From Oerskovia douganii (GTDB taxonomy: Bacteria; Actinomycetota; Actinomycetes; Actinomycetales; Cellulomonadaceae): a DNA stretch of 64,000 bases. The DNA lies in assembly GCF_015142735.1 (NCBI RefSeq), contig NZ_JACSPN010000007.1:111723-175722 (forward strand), read 5' to 3'. Each line of letters opens with the position of its first letter. The first letter of the stretch is position 1. Shown here in pieces: positions 8,007 through 19,754 of this stretch. The translations under genes and the position numbers were made by a program. The notes under the pieces are model-generated. The model made no database searches, was not told the origin of the DNA, and was given only the letters and a program-made list of their open reading frames with translations.

Positions 8007-9071
8007 CTACTTCTTCGGCTTCTTCGGCTTCGAGGAACCCGAGCCGGTTCCCTTGGGCTGACCGTCGGTCTCGTCGGTGACGGGCGCGTCCTCGACCTGG
8101 TCCGCGGGCACGGTGGTTCCCGTGATCACGCGGGGCGTGCCCGGCTTCCGGCGGTCCTTGCGCTTGGGCTGCTGCCGCTGGCCGCGAGGCTGCTCGATGA
8201 CGGGGGCCGCATCTTCGACGATGCCCTTGGCCGCCGCCTTGCGTGCCTTGCGCTCCTTCATGAGGCGCTCGGCCTCGGATCCCGGGGCCGGCATGCGCTT
8301 GATCGTGTAGAACTGCTGGCCCATGGACCAGAGGTTGGTGGTGGTCCAGTAGACCAGGACGCCGACGGGGAAGTTCACGCCCGAGACGGCGAAGATGAAC
8401 GGGAAGACGTAGAGCATCATCTTCTGCGTCGACGCCATGGGGCCCTCGAGCGCCGACTTCGGCATGTTCTTCATGGTCAGCTGGCGCTGCGTGAAGAACG
8501 TCGTGGCGCACATCGCGACGATGAGGGCGCCGATGACGATCTTCGCCTGCACGTCGTCGGTCTTGAGGAAGATGTCCGAGAGGTGCGCACCGAAGAGCGA
8601 TGAGCTCTCGATGTCGCTCGCGACGCTCGCGTCGATCGGCCCGATCGCCTTGGCGTCGCCGTTGGAGATCGGCACCAGGCCGTTGAGCACGCGGAACAGG
8701 GCGAAGAAGATCGGCGACTGCAGCAGGATCGGCAGGCAGGAGGCGAACGGGTTGGTCCCGTGCTTCTTGTAGAGCTCCATGGTCTCGCGGCTCATGGCCT
8801 CGCGGGACGCCGGGTCGGACTTGCCCTTGTACTTCTTCTGGATCGCCTGCATCTCGGGCTGCAGCATCTGCATGCCGCGGGAGGCCTTGATCTGCTTGAA
8901 GAACAGCGGGATCAGGAGGATACGGATGATGATCACGAGCCCGACGATCGAGAAGACCCAGCCGAGCCCCGGTCCGTCGCCCATGCCCAGGAACACGAGC
9001 CCCTGGTGGCACAGGTACATGATCCACGCGACCGCCCACTCGATCGGCGCGAGGAACGCGAAGAAGTCCAT
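8007..9071 (-). CDS. yidC: Membrane protein insertase YidC/Oxa1
   Basis: Inserts and folds membrane proteins, alone or with SecYEG. The 354-aa chain begins with a hydrophobic segment and then GWVFSIVGLVIIIRILLIP, where the Arg in the membrane groove is the conserved hydrophilic residue. The cytoplasmic coiled hairpin (MQAIQKKYKGKSDPASREAMS) follows, then TNPFASCLPILLQSPIFFALF and two further membrane helices. The C-terminal 90 residues are basic and disordered (KPKKPKK), typical of ribosome-contacting tails. It lacks the large periplasmic domain of Gram-negative YidC. It lies between yidD and jag. Confidence 0.96.
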   Translation of the reverse strand: MDFFAFLAPIEWAVAWIMYLCHQGLVFLGMGDGPGLGWVFSIVGLVIIIRILLIPLFFKQIKASRGMQMLQPEMQAIQKKYKGKSDPASREAMSRETMELYKKHGTNPFASCLPILLQSPIFFALFRVLNGLVPISNGDAKAIGPIDASVASDIESSSLFGAHLSDIFLKTDDVQAKIVIGALIVAMCATTFFTQRQLTMKNMPKSALEGPMASTQKMMLYVFPFIFAVSGVNFPVGVLVYWTTTNLWSMGQQFYTIKRMPAPGSEAERLMKERKARKAAAKGIVEDAAPVIEQPRGQRQQPKRKDRRKPGTPRVITGTTVPADQVEDAPVTDETDGQPKGTGSGSSKPKKPKK

Positions 9072-9130
9072 CCGTACTACTCCCTAACCTTCAACAAACT
9101 GGGTCCTGACCGACGTCGCCGGCAGGAGGA

Positions 9131-9448
9131 CTAGTGCGAGTGCTTCCTCGGCGCCTCGGGGACGTCGTCGACGCCTCCCTTGCTCCAGGGATTGCATCTC
9201 AGCAGCCGCCACACGGCGAGCCGTACGCCGCGCAACGCACCGTGTCGTCGTATCGCGACGAGCGCGTACTGCGAGCACGAGGGGTAGTACTTGCAGGTGG
9301 GACCGGTCATCGGGGAGATCACGCTCTGATATCCCCGGATGAGCCCCACGAGCACGAGCATCGGAACTCGCCGGACGAACCGCCACGACCGCACGCCCCA
9401 CCCGGGCGAGGCGACCGCGGGGCGGTCCACCTGGGCGGTCGCGCTCAC
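9131..9448 (-). CDS. yidD: Membrane protein insertion efficiency factor YidD
   Basis: Small membrane-associated protein (105 aa from the chosen start) with the YidD signature [24 protein letters not shown], whose three cysteines are conserved, and [13 protein letters not shown] near the end. It is thought to assist YidC-dependent insertion. The start is a GTG at 9448 that overlaps the rnpA stop (GTGA) and has GGAGGG seven bases upstream. An in-frame ATG at 9472 would overlap rnpA by 28 bp and is less likely. The C-terminal tail is His-rich. Confidence 0.93.
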   Translation of the reverse strand: MSATAQVDRPAVASPGWGVRSWRFVRRVPMLVLVGLIRGYQSVISPMTGPTCKYYPSCSQYALVAIRRHGALRGVRLAVWRLLRCNPWSKGGVDDVPEAPRKHSH

Positions 9449-9810
9449 GGCTCGGCCCTCCGGCGGTCCCACTGGGCCACTGCTCGCGCGAGGCAGGACG
9501 CGAGGTCCTGCTCGAGCCGGGAGTAGTCGCTGTCGGCGGAGGCCGGGAGGGCTCGCACGACGACCCGTGTCCGTGGGGGCAGCGCTTCGAGGTACGCCGA
9601 GGACGCAGCGCGCAGGCGTCGCTTCACCTGGTTGCGGTGAACCGCGTTGCCGACGGCCTTGGATACGACAAAACCGACCTGTGGTGGTTCTTCTCCCCCA
9701 GGATCCTGGGCGAGATGAACCACCACGGTCGATCGTCCCGCGCGCACGCCACGTCGCACCGCCCGCTCAAAATCTACGGAACGGCGCAAGCGGTGCGCCG
9801 CGGGTAGCAC
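9445..9810 (-). CDS. rnpA: Ribonuclease P protein component
   Basis: Basic protein subunit that helps the RNase P RNA bind and cleave pre-tRNA 5' leaders. At 121 aa it has the usual size. The RNR signature is [15 protein letters not shown], and the N-terminus [21 protein letters not shown] is the standard family opening. It lies 6 bp downstream of rpmH and overlaps the yidD start by 4 bp, so the three form one translationally coupled unit. Confidence 0.97.
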   Translation of the reverse strand: MLPAAHRLRRSVDFERAVRRGVRAGRSTVVVHLAQDPGGEEPPQVGFVVSKAVGNAVHRNQVKRRLRAASSAYLEALPPRTRVVVRALPASADSDYSRLEQDLASCLARAVAQWDRRRAEP

Positions 9811-9816
9811 CTGCTG

Positions 9817-9954
9817 TCAGGCAGAGAGCTCGGCGCGGCCCTTGCGACGACGGGCTGCCAGGATGGCGCGGCCGGCGCGGGTGCGCATACGCAGCCGGAA
9901 ACCGTGGGTCTTCGCACGGCGCCGGTTGTTCGGCTGGAAAGTCCGCTTGCTCAC
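9817..9954 (-). CDS. rpmH: 50S ribosomal protein L34
   Basis: A 45-aa, very basic ribosomal protein, start GTG. It begins (M)[18 protein letters not shown] and ends with [17 protein letters not shown], the universal L34 pattern. It starts the leftward rpmH-rnpA-yidD-yidC-jag block opposite dnaA. GAG in the upstream GTACCTC complement gives a modest ribosome-binding site. Confidence 0.96.
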   Translation of the reverse strand: MSKRTFQPNNRRRAKTHGFRLRMRTRAGRAILAARRRKGRAELSA

Positions 9955-10411
9955 GAGGTACTCCAAGAACGTCGGGGAGGTACACCGTCTATGTCCTCGA
10001 CGATGCAGTGCTACAGCTGGAAGAGATGCAGTTCTGCATCCCAGCCGCCCGTGTACCCGCCACGATCAGTCCGTGGATTCGCCCCCGTGAGGGCGCGCGA
10101 AAGTACCTGGAACGGCTGTATGACGTTACGCCGGGGACCCCCCTCGGGTCAAACCCAGGTACTCAGCGCCGAGCCTGTCATGATATGTCGCGCAGCAGGC
10201 GATACGTCTACCCTGGTCATGGGACCGTGGGCGCCCGGCCGGGGCACCAGACCGCCTGGCGTGCGCCGACGGCGCAGCAGGCCCGAGAGAGCCGGAGTGC
10301 TTCCGAGCATCCCCACAGGTTGTGGAAAACTATGTGGATAACGTGCCGGCGTGGCACACTCCAGACTGATCCCCCGCATCACGCCCCGCCCGACGACGAA
10401 GGAATCACCTG
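9955..10411. promoter_or_regulatory. Divergent rpmH/dnaA promoter region with DnaA boxes
   Basis: This 457-bp interval separates the divergent rpmH and dnaA. It carries one perfect DnaA box (TGTGGATAA, 10333-10341) and a near match (TGTGGAAAA, 10321-10329) about 70 bp before the dnaA start, consistent with DnaA autoregulation. AAGGA at 10399 serves as the dnaA ribosome-binding site. I could not assign -10/-35 elements with confidence. Confidence 0.65.
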
Positions 10412-11845
10412 GTGTCCAACCCTGACGAGAACATCGCTGACGTCTGGGCCCAGACCATCGCCGTCCTCGAGGCCAGTCCCGACATGACGCCGCGGCAGAT
10501 CGCGTTCATCAAGCTTGCCAAGCCTCTGGCGATCCTGGACGACACCGTCTTCATCGCCGTGCCGCACGAGCAGACGCGAACCTACCTGGAGACCCGGGTC
10601 CGGGACGAGCTCGTCTCGGCGATGGCCGGCGCCCTCGGCCGGGACGTCCGGTTCGGGATCACGGTCGACCCCGAGCTCGCGGCCGAGCCCCCCTCGCCCG
10701 CCGCTCTCACGGCGAGCGTGCCGGACCAGCCTCTTCCCATGCCCGTGCGCGTCGAGCCGGAGCGTGAGCGGATGCTCCCCGCCCCGGCGCAGCAGCGCCC
10801 GCACGCCGAGCCGACCCGGCTGAACCCGAAGTACATCTTCGAGACCTTCGTCATCGGTTCGTCGAACCGGTTCGCCCACGCGGCCGCCGTCGCCGTCGCG
10901 GAGGCACCCGCCAAGGCGTACAACCCGCTGTTCATCTACGGCCAGTCCGGTCTGGGCAAGACCCATCTGCTGCACGCGATCGGGCACTACGCGCACAACC
11001 TGTACCCCAACGTGCGCGTGCGGTACGTGAACTCGGAGGAGTTCACGAACGACTTCATCAACTCGATCGGTGAGGGCAAGGCAGGGGCGTTCCAGCGACG
11101 CTACCGCGACGTCGACGTCCTCCTCATCGACGACATCCAGTTCCTGCAGGGCAAGGAACAGACGATGGAGGAGTTCTTCCACACGTTCAACGCGCTGCAC
11201 AACGCCAACAAGCAGCTCGTCATCACCTCGGACCTGCCCCCCAAGCAGCTCAACGGCTTCGAGGACCGGCTGCGCAGCCGGTTCGAGTGGGGCCTCATCA
11301 CCGACGTCCAACCTCCGGACCTCGAGACCCGTATCGCGATCCTCCGCAAGAAGGCGGCGAGCGAGCGCCTGGCGGTCCCGACCGACGTCCTGTCGTACAT
11401 CGGGTCCAAGATCTCGACGAACATCCGTGAGCTCGAGGGTGCGCTGATCCGAGTCACGGCGTTCGCGAACCTGAACCGGCAGCAGGTGGACCTGGCGCTC
11501 GCCGAGATCGTCCTCAAGGACCTCATCACCGACGACGACGCCTCGGAGATCACCCCGGCGAGCGTCATCGCGCAGACCGCGGCCTACTTCGGTCTGACCA
11601 TAGAAGATCTGTGCGGCAGCTCGCGCTCGCGTGTGCTGGTGACCGCGCGCCAGATCGCCATGTACCTGTGCCGCGAGCTCACCGACCTCTCCCTGCCCAA
11701 GATCGGCCAGCAGTTCGGTGGACGCGACCACACGACGGTCATGCACGCGAATCGCAAGATCACGGAGCAGATGGCTGAGCGTCGTTCGACGTACAACCAG
11801 GTGACCGAGCTGACGAGCCGCATCAAGCAGCAGCACCGGGGTTGA
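10412..11845 (+). CDS. dnaA: Chromosomal replication initiator DnaA
   Basis: AAA+ initiator of 477 aa that binds DnaA boxes and melts oriC. Domain I (about residues 1-90) contacts helicase-loading partners. Domain II is a Pro-rich linker (about 90-145). Domain III has Walker [10 protein letters not shown] (K183) and Walker [10 protein letters not shown] (D240, D241). Domain IV ends in [15 protein letters not shown], the DnaA-box-reading signature. Start is GTG with AAGGA eight bases upstream. The dnaA-dnaN gap of 1.25 kb holds the box cluster expected of oriC. Confidence 0.98.
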   Translation: MSNPDENIADVWAQTIAVLEASPDMTPRQIAFIKLAKPLAILDDTVFIAVPHEQTRTYLETRVRDELVSAMAGALGRDVRFGITVDPELAAEPPSPAALTASVPDQPLPMPVRVEPERERMLPAPAQQRPHAEPTRLNPKYIFETFVIGSSNRFAHAAAVAVAEAPAKAYNPLFIYGQSGLGKTHLLHAIGHYAHNLYPNVRVRYVNSEEFTNDFINSIGEGKAGAFQRRYRDVDVLLIDDIQFLQGKEQTMEEFFHTFNALHNANKQLVITSDLPPKQLNGFEDRLRSRFEWGLITDVQPPDLETRIAILRKKAASERLAVPTDVLSYIGSKISTNIRELEGALIRVTAFANLNRQQVDLALAEIVLKDLITDDDASEITPASVIAQTAAYFGLTIEDLCGSSRSRVLVTARQIAMYLCRELTDLSLPKIGQQFGGRDHTTVMHANRKITEQMAERRSTYNQVTELTSRIKQQHRG

Positions 11846-13097
11846 CCTTCGTCCCGTGCTCGTGAGGGGACCAGGCCGGCAGGGGCGAGGCCTGGTCACG
11901 TGCCTGCGGCTCCTGTCCCGGTCCGGCCTGGAGCCGTGTGCCGCGGGCTCCTCCGTCCGTCGCCCTGCCGTGCTGACGTAGCGCCTCCGCAGCTCCTTCC
12001 TCGTCGTGGGGTGACCGCCTGGCGGTCCAGCGCGAACCAGCGCCGTCCAGCGCGGCCCCGCACCGTCTCCCCGTCCCGAGGTCACCCCGCGCCGCGCTCG
12101 TCTGGTCCGGTCCCGGGACGTCCCGATCCCGGGACGCAAGGACGGCCCAGGTTCGCCGGCCGTCAGCCCTGTGTGACGACGGGGTCCACGCGCGTCGTCG
12201 CACGTCCAGGGTCTGTTATGCACTTTATGCGGCTTAACTGTGGATGAATTCTCGTCCGGCGCTCGACACTGTGCACAGACGCCCCGACGACGTCGCTCAC
12301 CCTGTTCACAACTGGCTGAGCCGTCCGCGAGGATGCACAGGCTGTCGGAACCGATGTGTACAAGTAGCTGTGGATACGACGTCGTCCCCATGGTTGTCCA
12401 CAGCGCCTGGGGGTATGTCCACCACTCACCCTCGATCGTCCCCAGATCGGTGGTCCTGCGTCCCCAACAGGCTGTGTACAGGGCACTCTGTGCTGTGTAC
12501 AGATCAGGTGGAGGCCGCGCTCCCCCACAACCTTGTGCACCTACCTGTGGATAACTGTGGATGAAGGGGCACATCGTGTGGACAGAGGAGGTGCCGTCGG
12601 TGGACGGCGATCTGTGGACAACTCGCCGTCAACAGTGCCTGCGATTTACCCACAGGTTCGTACCCGGCTCGTCCACACGCAGAACATGCCTCTGACCTGC
12701 GAAGAGACCCGTTTTCCACACTTTGCACAACACCGATGACTACGACGAATGATCTCTAAGAGGAAAAATCCACACGCCTTCATCTGGTGCCGCGCCGTTC
12801 GAGCTGCCTCAAGTCGCAGGTGTGACCGCAGTCACAGCACGTGCGTCCGAGAGCCCGGGCAGGACCAGGATCACCCGAGATCCACAGAGCGTGCCAGAGG
12901 TACCGGGCAGGGCCACGACTCGCGTAGGGTTCATGCGGGCACGACGACCCGAACAGGTCTCGTCCTCCCCGACGGTGAGGAGGTCGACGCGACGAACCGC
13001 GACGTGCGGTCTTCATGCACGAGCGAACTCACCCCTGTGTACCGCGCGGTCGAGTGCCTGACATGTGAAGATCGATCCATGGACGAGAGGGTGTGGG
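11846..13097. other. oriC: Putative replication origin oriC (dnaA-dnaN intergenic region)
   Basis: The 1252-bp gene-free stretch contains perfect DnaA boxes TTGTCCACA at 12394, TGTGGATAA at 12546 and TGTGGACAA at 12613. One-mismatch boxes lie at 12239, 12369, 12556, 12577, 12646, 12669 and 12712. The boxes lie on both strands within 12239-12720. The most AT-rich stretch is about 12736-12774, next to the rightmost boxes, and is a candidate unwinding element. Bases 11846-12230 show no box and no gene. Confidence 0.9.
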
Positions 13098-14228
13098 ATG
13101 AAGTTCCGGGTTGAGCGTGATGTCCTGGCCGACGCAGTGACCTGGACGGCCCGTACGTTGCCGACACGGCCGCCGGCGCCCGTCCTCGCAGGGGTGCGGA
13201 TCGAGGCCGACGCGATCGGCACGATCGGGCTGTCGAGCTTCGACTACGAGGTCTCCGCACGGTCCGAGATCCCGGCCGAGGTCGTCGAGCCGGGGACCGT
13301 CCTCGTGTCGGGCCGGCTCCTCGCCGAGATCTCGCGCGCCCTGCCGGCCAAGCCGGTGGACTTCGCGGTCGAGGGCAACAAGGTGATCGTGACGTGCGGT
13401 GCGAGCCGCTTCACGCTGCTCACGATGCCCGTGGAGGACTACCCCGCGCTGCCCGCCATGCCGGAGCTGTCCGGGACGGTCTCCGGCGACGAGCTGACGC
13501 ACGCGGTCGCCCAGGTGACGGTCGCGGCGAGCCGTGACGACACGCTGCCGCTCCTGACGGGCGTGCGCATGGAGATCGACGGCGAGCGCATCACGCTGCT
13601 CGCGACGGACCGCTACCGTCTCGCGCTGCGCGAGCTCACGTGGACCCCGTCGTCCCCCGACTTCAACGCGGTCGCCCTGGTACGTGCCCGCACGCTCAAC
13701 GACGTCGCGAAGTCCCTCGGTAGCTCGGGCCTGGTCAACGTGGGCCTCACGGCCGGCTCCGGCGTCGACCTCATCGGTTTCGAGGCGGGCGGGCGCCACA
13801 CGACGTCGCAGCTCGTCGACGGCGACTACCCCGCGGTGCGTCGCCTCTTCCCCGACGAGACCCCGATCCACGCCGTGATGGCGACGGCACCCCTGATCGA
13901 CGCGGCCAAGCGCGTCTCGCTCGTCGCGGAGCGCAACACCCCGATCCGCCTGTCGTTCACGGACGGTCAGGTCGTGCTCGACGCCGGCCAGGGCGACGAC
14001 GCGCAGGCGTCCGAGGCCCTCGAGGCGGTCCTGGTGGGTGAGGAGATCTCGGTCGCCTTCAACCCGCAGTTCCTGCTCGACGGGCTGGGGGCCCTGGGGA
14101 CGGACTTCGTCCGCCTGAGCTTCACGCACCCCAACAAGCCGGTCGAGTTCACGGGCCAGGAGTCGCTGGACGGCGAGGACTCCTCGCACTACCGCTACCT
14201 GCTGGTCCCCATCCGGTTCGCGAGCTAG
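13098..14228 (+). CDS. dnaN: DNA polymerase III beta sliding clamp
   Basis: Ring-shaped processivity clamp of 376 aa built from three repeated domains; the dimer encircles DNA behind the replicative polymerase. It opens MKFRVERDVLADAVTWTAR, the standard actinobacterial DnaN start, and ends LLVPIRFAS, where the terminal MPxR-like segment contributes to the protein-binding pocket. The start at ATG 13098 is chosen because GAGAGGG precedes it by about 7 bases and the family starts there; an in-frame GTG 33 bases earlier is disfavoured. Confidence 0.97.
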   Translation: MKFRVERDVLADAVTWTARTLPTRPPAPVLAGVRIEADAIGTIGLSSFDYEVSARSEIPAEVVEPGTVLVSGRLLAEISRALPAKPVDFAVEGNKVIVTCGASRFTLLTMPVEDYPALPAMPELSGTVSGDELTHAVAQVTVAASRDDTLPLLTGVRMEIDGERITLLATDRYRLALRELTWTPSSPDFNAVALVRARTLNDVAKSLGSSGLVNVGLTAGSGVDLIGFEAGGRHTTSQLVDGDYPAVRRLFPDETPIHAVMATAPLIDAAKRVSLVAERNTPIRLSFTDGQVVLDAGQGDDAQASEALEAVLVGEEISVAFNPQFLLDGLGALGTDFVRLSFTHPNKPVEFTGQESLDGEDSSHYRYLLVPIRFAS

Positions 14229-14265
14229 CAGCGGCGGGACGAGCCCTACGGCACGGAGGTACGCC

Positions 14266-15165
<900 letters not shown>

Positions 15166-15340
15166 GGCCGTCGTGTCCCGCGCCCGACGGCGTCGCGCGC
15201 CCGGTCGTCCGTCGCACCGCGGAGCCTGCACACTGGTGGGGAACGTCGCCCGGCGCCTCGTCCCCCGCCCTGTCCACACCCTGTGGGCGGTCGCACCGCA
15301 GAGCGACGACCGACCTCTCGACCCGACGCCGTAGGACCTG

Positions 15341-16555
15341 ATGTACATCTCTCACCTCTCGCTCGTGGACTTCCGCTCGTACCCGTCCGTCGACCTCGAG
15401 CTCGAGCCGGGCGTCAACGCCTTCGTGGGCCCCAACGGGCAGGGCAAGACGAACCTCGTCGAGGCGATCGGCTACGTGGCGACCCTGGGGAGCCACCGGG
15501 TGCCGTCGGACGCAGCACTCGTCCGGGCGGGCGCCTCGCGGGCCCTGGTCCGGGCACGGATCGTCCGTGGCGACCGCGCGAGCACGGTCGAGATCGAGAT
15601 CGCCGCGGGCAAGGCGAACCGGGCACGGATCAACCGGGCGCCCGCGGGCAAGCCGCGTGACGTGCTCGGCATCGCCCGGACGGTGCTGTTCGCGCCGGAG
15701 GACCTCGCCCTGGTGAAGGGGGACCCGGACGGTCGTCGGCGCTTCCTCGACCAGCTCGCGGTGCTCCTGGTCCCCCGCTTCGCTGGGGTCTTGAGCGACT
15801 ACGACCGGGTCCTGCGCCAGCGCAGCGCGCTGCTCAAGTCCGCGGGCGGGGCGATGCGTGCCTCGCGCTCGTCGACGCCGGACCTGCGGACGCTCGACGT
15901 GTGGGACGCCAAGCTCGCGGCCACGGGCGCGGAGATCGTCGCGCTGCGGCTCGAGCTGGTGGCGGCGCTCCAGCCGTACACGGCCGCGGCGTACGAGCAG
16001 GTCAGCTCGGGGCAGGGCGAGGCGCACATCGCCTACCGGTCCTCGGTGGCGGCCGCGCTGGAGGACGGGAGCGACGCCGTCGGGCAGGAGGCCGGGCCAC
16101 GGACCGTCGAGGCCCTCGAGGCCCAGCTCCTCGAGGCCATGGCCGCGGTGCGGAAGAAGGAGATCGAGCGCGGGGTGTGCCTCGTGGGGCCGCACCGGGA
16201 CGACCTCGTGCTGACCCTCGGCGGCCTGCCCGCCAAGGGGTACGCGAGCCACGGGGAGTCGTGGTCGTTCGCGCTCGCGCTGCGCCTCGCGTCGTACCGG
16301 CTCCTCACGGACGGCGCACCGGAGGCGGCCGGCTCGCTCCTGTGGTCGCCGGACTGGGGGCCCGACGGCGAGCCCGTCCTCCTGCTCGACGACGTGTTCG
16401 CGGAGCTCGACGTGCGCCGCCGCAACCGGCTCGCGGACCTGGTCGCGGGCGCCCACCAGGTCATCATCACGGCGGCCGTCCCGGAGGACGTGCCGGAGCA
16501 GCTCTCGGGTCTGCGGCTCGACGTGCTCGACGGCACGGTGACCCGTCGTGCGTGA
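15341..16555 (+). CDS. recF: DNA replication and repair protein RecF
   Basis: SMC/ABC-like ATPase of 404 aa that helps load RecA at gaps. The first residues [14 protein letters not shown] are the RecF opening. Walker [10 protein letters not shown] is at about 30-38, the ABC-type signature region [17 protein letters not shown] is near 310, and Walker B is [11 protein letters not shown] near 350. It overlaps the following DUF721 gene by 8 bp. Confidence 0.96.
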   Translation: MYISHLSLVDFRSYPSVDLELEPGVNAFVGPNGQGKTNLVEAIGYVATLGSHRVPSDAALVRAGASRALVRARIVRGDRASTVEIEIAAGKANRARINRAPAGKPRDVLGIARTVLFAPEDLALVKGDPDGRRRFLDQLAVLLVPRFAGVLSDYDRVLRQRSALLKSAGGAMRASRSSTPDLRTLDVWDAKLAATGAEIVALRLELVAALQPYTAAAYEQVSSGQGEAHIAYRSSVAAALEDGSDAVGQEAGPRTVEALEAQLLEAMAAVRKKEIERGVCLVGPHRDDLVLTLGGLPAKGYASHGESWSFALALRLASYRLLTDGAPEAAGSLLWSPDWGPDGEPVLLLDDVFAELDVRRRNRLADLVAGAHQVIITAAVPEDVPEQLSGLRLDVLDGTVTRRA

Positions 16556-17138
16556 CGTCGAGCGGCCGGAGGAGGGCGACGCGGCCCGTGAGGACGGCGA
16601 ACCGACGCGTCCTGCGGGGCTGCCCGTCGGGGAGGTCGTGGACCTGACGCCCCCGGCGCAGGTCGCGCGCGAGGCGCTCAACCGGGCACGGGCCGCGGCG
16701 CGGGCGAAGGGCATCCGTCCGGGGCAGCCCTCGCGGCGGGTCCTGGCGGACCCTCCCCCGTCGAGCGGCGCCCGGCCGGGGGGACGCGACCCGCAGACGT
16801 TCGGTGCGGTCGTCCAGCGGCTGCTGCACGAGCGCGGATGGGTCCAGGACGTGTCGGTCGGCGGGGTGATCGGGCGGTGGCGCGAGGTGGTCGGCGACCA
16901 GGTCGCGGACCACTGCGAGCCGGAGACGTTCGAGGACAAGGTGCTCGTCGTGCGGGCGGACTCGACCGCGTGGGCCACCCAGGTGCGTCTGCTGACGCCC
17001 CGGCTGCTCGAGCGCCTGGCCCAGGAGGTCGGCGAGGGCGTCGTCGAGACCGTCACGGTCCTGGGGCCGACGGGGCCCAGCTTCCGGCGTGGCCCGAAGT
17101 CGGTCCGGGGACGTGGACCGCGCGACACGTACGGCTGA
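16548..17138 (+). CDS. DUF721 protein (DciA-like helicase-operator candidate)
   Basis: A 196-aa protein whose C-terminal half is the DUF721/DciA domain (residues about 85-175: [19 protein letters not shown], then [20 protein letters not shown] and [17 protein letters not shown]). DciA-family proteins load or control the replicative helicase in bacteria lacking DnaC. The N-terminal part is low complexity and contains an Ala/Arg-rich helix ([11 protein letters not shown]). It starts at a GTG overlapping the recF stop, between recF and gyrB, the conserved actinobacterial position. Confidence 0.9.
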   Translation: MRDVERPEEGDAAREDGEPTRPAGLPVGEVVDLTPPAQVAREALNRARAAARAKGIRPGQPSRRVLADPPPSSGARPGGRDPQTFGAVVQRLLHERGWVQDVSVGGVIGRWREVVGDQVADHCEPETFEDKVLVVRADSTAWATQVRLLTPRLLERLAQEVGEGVVETVTVLGPTGPSFRRGPKSVRGRGPRDTYG

Positions 17139-17423
17139 TCCCGGTGCCCGGTTCGCCCGAGTTTGTCCACAGGCGGACCCGCTGGTTCCGCCTCGGCGGC
17201 GGACAGATCCACCACCCTGTGGAGAACCTTGTGGAGAACTTGCCGGGAAGGGCCCCTGATCCGCTGTTTCGGCCACCTCCCGGGTAGAATGGAGAGGTCA
17301 TTCCGGGTACCTCCGCGAGCACCGAACCGGTGCACCGTGCGAGCCGGAACCGATGAGCCGTGCAGCGATCCTCCCCAGCGGGTGAACCTGTCGCGTGCAT
17401 GATGACGAGGAGCGCTTCCGCCC
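17139..17423 (+). promoter_or_regulatory. gyrB upstream region with DnaA-box-like repeats
   Basis: The 285-bp gap holds one perfect DnaA box TTGTCCACA (17163-17171) and two related TGTGGAGAA nonamers in direct orientation 12 bp apart (17218 and 17230). No gene fits here. The gyrB promoter must lie in it, but no confident -10/-35 pair could be called. Confidence 0.5.
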
Positions 17424-19526
17424 GTGGCAGAGCACACAGACAACGTCCCTTCGAGCCTGCCCCCGGAGAGCGGTGGAGGTCCGGGCCTGGACCGGGATCC
17501 CTCGGGTGGCACGTACGACGCGAGCAACATCACCGTCCTCGAGGGGCTCGAGGCCGTGCGCAAGCGGCCCGGTATGTACATCGGCTCGACCGGTGAGCGC
17601 GGGCTCCACCACCTCGTGTACGAGGTTGTGGACAACTCTGTGGACGAAGCCCTCGCGGGGTACGCCGACACGATCGACGTGACACTTCTGGCCGACGGAG
17701 GTGTACGGGTCTCGGACAACGGCCGCGGCATCCCTGTCGCGATGCACCCGACCGAGGGCAAGCCCACGGTCGAGGTCGTCATGACGATCCTCCACGCCGG
17801 CGGGAAGTTCGGGGGCGGCGGGTACGCGGTCTCGGGCGGCCTGCACGGCGTGGGCATCTCGGTCGTCAACGCGCTCTCGCGCAAGGTGGAGACCGTCATC
17901 CGGCGCGACGGCCACGTGTGGAGCCAGAACTTCAAGGACGGCGGCAAGACCGACGGACCGCTCGTCCAGGGCGAGGCGACCACGGAGACCGGCACGACGC
18001 AGACGTTCTGGCCGGACCCGGAGATCTTCGAGACGACCGAGTTCGACTTCGAGACGCTGCGCTCGCGCTTCCAGCAGTACGCGTTCCTCAACAAGGGGCT
18101 GCGCATCACGCTCACGGACGAGCGCCGCCAGTTCCTCGACACCGACGACGAGGTCACGGGCCAGGTCGCCGACCCGTCGGAGGACCTCGTGGCCGCACCC
18201 GAGGGCGACGAGGAGTTCAAGCCCCGCGTGGTCTCGTACAAGTACGACGACGGTCTCGTGGACTACGTCCGGCACCTCAACTCGGCCAAGAAGGTCGAGC
18301 TGATCCACGACCAGATCATCGACTTCGAGTCCGAGGACAAGGAGCGGCGCATCTCCGTGGAGATCGCGCTCCAGTGGACCAGCGCCTACTCCGAGTCCGT
18401 GCACACGTTCGCGAACACCATCTCGACGACCGAGGGCGGCACGCACGAGGAGGGCTTCCGTGCGGCCATGACGTCCCTGGTCAACGAGTACGCGCGGGCC
18501 AAGTCCATCATCAAGGAGAAGGACGACAACCTCACGGGCGACGACATCCGTGAGGGCCTCACGGCCGTCCTGTCGATCAAGCTCGGCGAGCCCCAGTTCG
18601 AGGGGCAGACCAAGACCAAGCTGGGCAACACCGAGGCCAAGTCGTTCGTGCAGCGCGTCGTGCGCTCGCAGCTCACCGACTGGTTCGACTCGCACCCGAC
18701 CGAGGCCCGCGACATCATCCGCAAGGCGATCCAGGCCTCGCAGGCCCGCCTGGCCGCCCGCAAGGCCCGCGAGGCGACCCGGCGCAAGGGTCTGCTCGAG
18801 TCCGGCGGCATGCCGGGCAAGCTCAAGGACTGCCAGTCGAACCGTCCGGAGGAGTGCGAGGTCTTCATCGTCGAGGGCGACTCGGCAGGCGGCTCGGCGG
18901 TCCGTGGGCGCAACCCGCACAACCAGGCGATCCTCCCGTTGCGAGGGAAGATCCTCAACGTCGAGCGCGCGCGCCTCGACCGTGCGCTGGGCAACAACGA
19001 GGTCCAGGCCCTCATCACGGCGTTCGGTACGGGCATCGGCGAGGACTTCGACATCGCCAAGCTGAGGTACCACAAGATCGTCCTGATGGCGGACGCCGAC
19101 GTCGACGGGCAGCACATCTGCACGCTGCTGCTGACGCTCCTCTTCCGCTACATGCGCCCGCTCATCGAGCACGGTCACGTGTACCTCGCGCAGCCGCCGC
19201 TGTACCGCCTCAAGTGGTCCAACGCGCCGCACGACTACGTGTACTCGGACCGGGAGCGCGACGCGTTCCTGCTCGAGGGGCAGGCCGCGGGCAAGCGCAT
19301 CCCCAAGGAGAACGGGATCCAGCGCTACAAGGGTCTGGGCGAGATGGACTACTCGGAGCTGTGGGACACGACCATGGACCCCGAGCACCGCACGCTCAAC
19401 CAGGTCACGCTCGACGACGCCGCTGCCGCGGACGAGATCTTCTCGATCCTCATGGGCGAGGACGTGGAGTCGCGACGCAACTTCATCCAGCGCAACGCCA
19501 AGGACGTGAGGTTCCTGGACATCTAG
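17424..19526 (+). CDS. gyrB: DNA gyrase subunit B
   Basis: ATPase subunit of gyrase, 700 aa. The GHKL ATP site is [13 protein letters not shown] with Asn/Asp/Glu and the [14 protein letters not shown] lid. The TOPRIM domain has [12 protein letters not shown] and [11 protein letters not shown] for Mg binding, with [17 protein letters not shown] between. The C-terminal tail ends [16 protein letters not shown] as usual. Start is GTG. gyrA follows 228 bp later on the same strand. No unusual insertions are present. Confidence 0.98.
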   Translation: MAEHTDNVPSSLPPESGGGPGLDRDPSGGTYDASNITVLEGLEAVRKRPGMYIGSTGERGLHHLVYEVVDNSVDEALAGYADTIDVTLLADGGVRVSDNGRGIPVAMHPTEGKPTVEVVMTILHAGGKFGGGGYAVSGGLHGVGISVVNALSRKVETVIRRDGHVWSQNFKDGGKTDGPLVQGEATTETGTTQTFWPDPEIFETTEFDFETLRSRFQQYAFLNKGLRITLTDERRQFLDTDDEVTGQVADPSEDLVAAPEGDEEFKPRVVSYKYDDGLVDYVRHLNSAKKVELIHDQIIDFESEDKERRISVEIALQWTSAYSESVHTFANTISTTEGGTHEEGFRAAMTSLVNEYARAKSIIKEKDDNLTGDDIREGLTAVLSIKLGEPQFEGQTKTKLGNTEAKSFVQRVVRSQLTDWFDSHPTEARDIIRKAIQASQARLAARKAREATRRKGLLESGGMPGKLKDCQSNRPEECEVFIVEGDSAGGSAVRGRNPHNQAILPLRGKILNVERARLDRALGNNEVQALITAFGTGIGEDFDIAKLRYHKIVLMADADVDGQHICTLLLTLLFRYMRPLIEHGHVYLAQPPLYRLKWSNAPHDYVYSDRERDAFLLEGQAAGKRIPKENGIQRYKGLGEMDYSELWDTTMDPEHRTLNQVTLDDAAAADEIFSILMGEDVESRRNFIQRNAKDVRFLDI

Positions 19527-19754
19527 CGTGCGGTCGTGGTCGGTGCCACGGAGCGGTCGGGTCCTCGACCCGGCCGCTCGCGGCGCCCGGCCCGACCCCG
19601 GGCCGGGGTCTCGACCCGGGCCCGGACCCGGCACAGCCACCCGCGCCGGCGGACCGTCCGAGAGGGCGGGACCCGCGGCCCGGGCACAGGCTCCGTGCCA
19701 CGACGACTCAGCTTCACCACTCAGCAGGACCACGACAGGACGAGGTAGACGACG

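Noticed and set aside
17627..17635. TGTGGACAA inside gyrB as a DnaA box
   Set aside because: It encodes the invariant VDNSVDEA of the GyrB ATP site, so protein constraint explains it.
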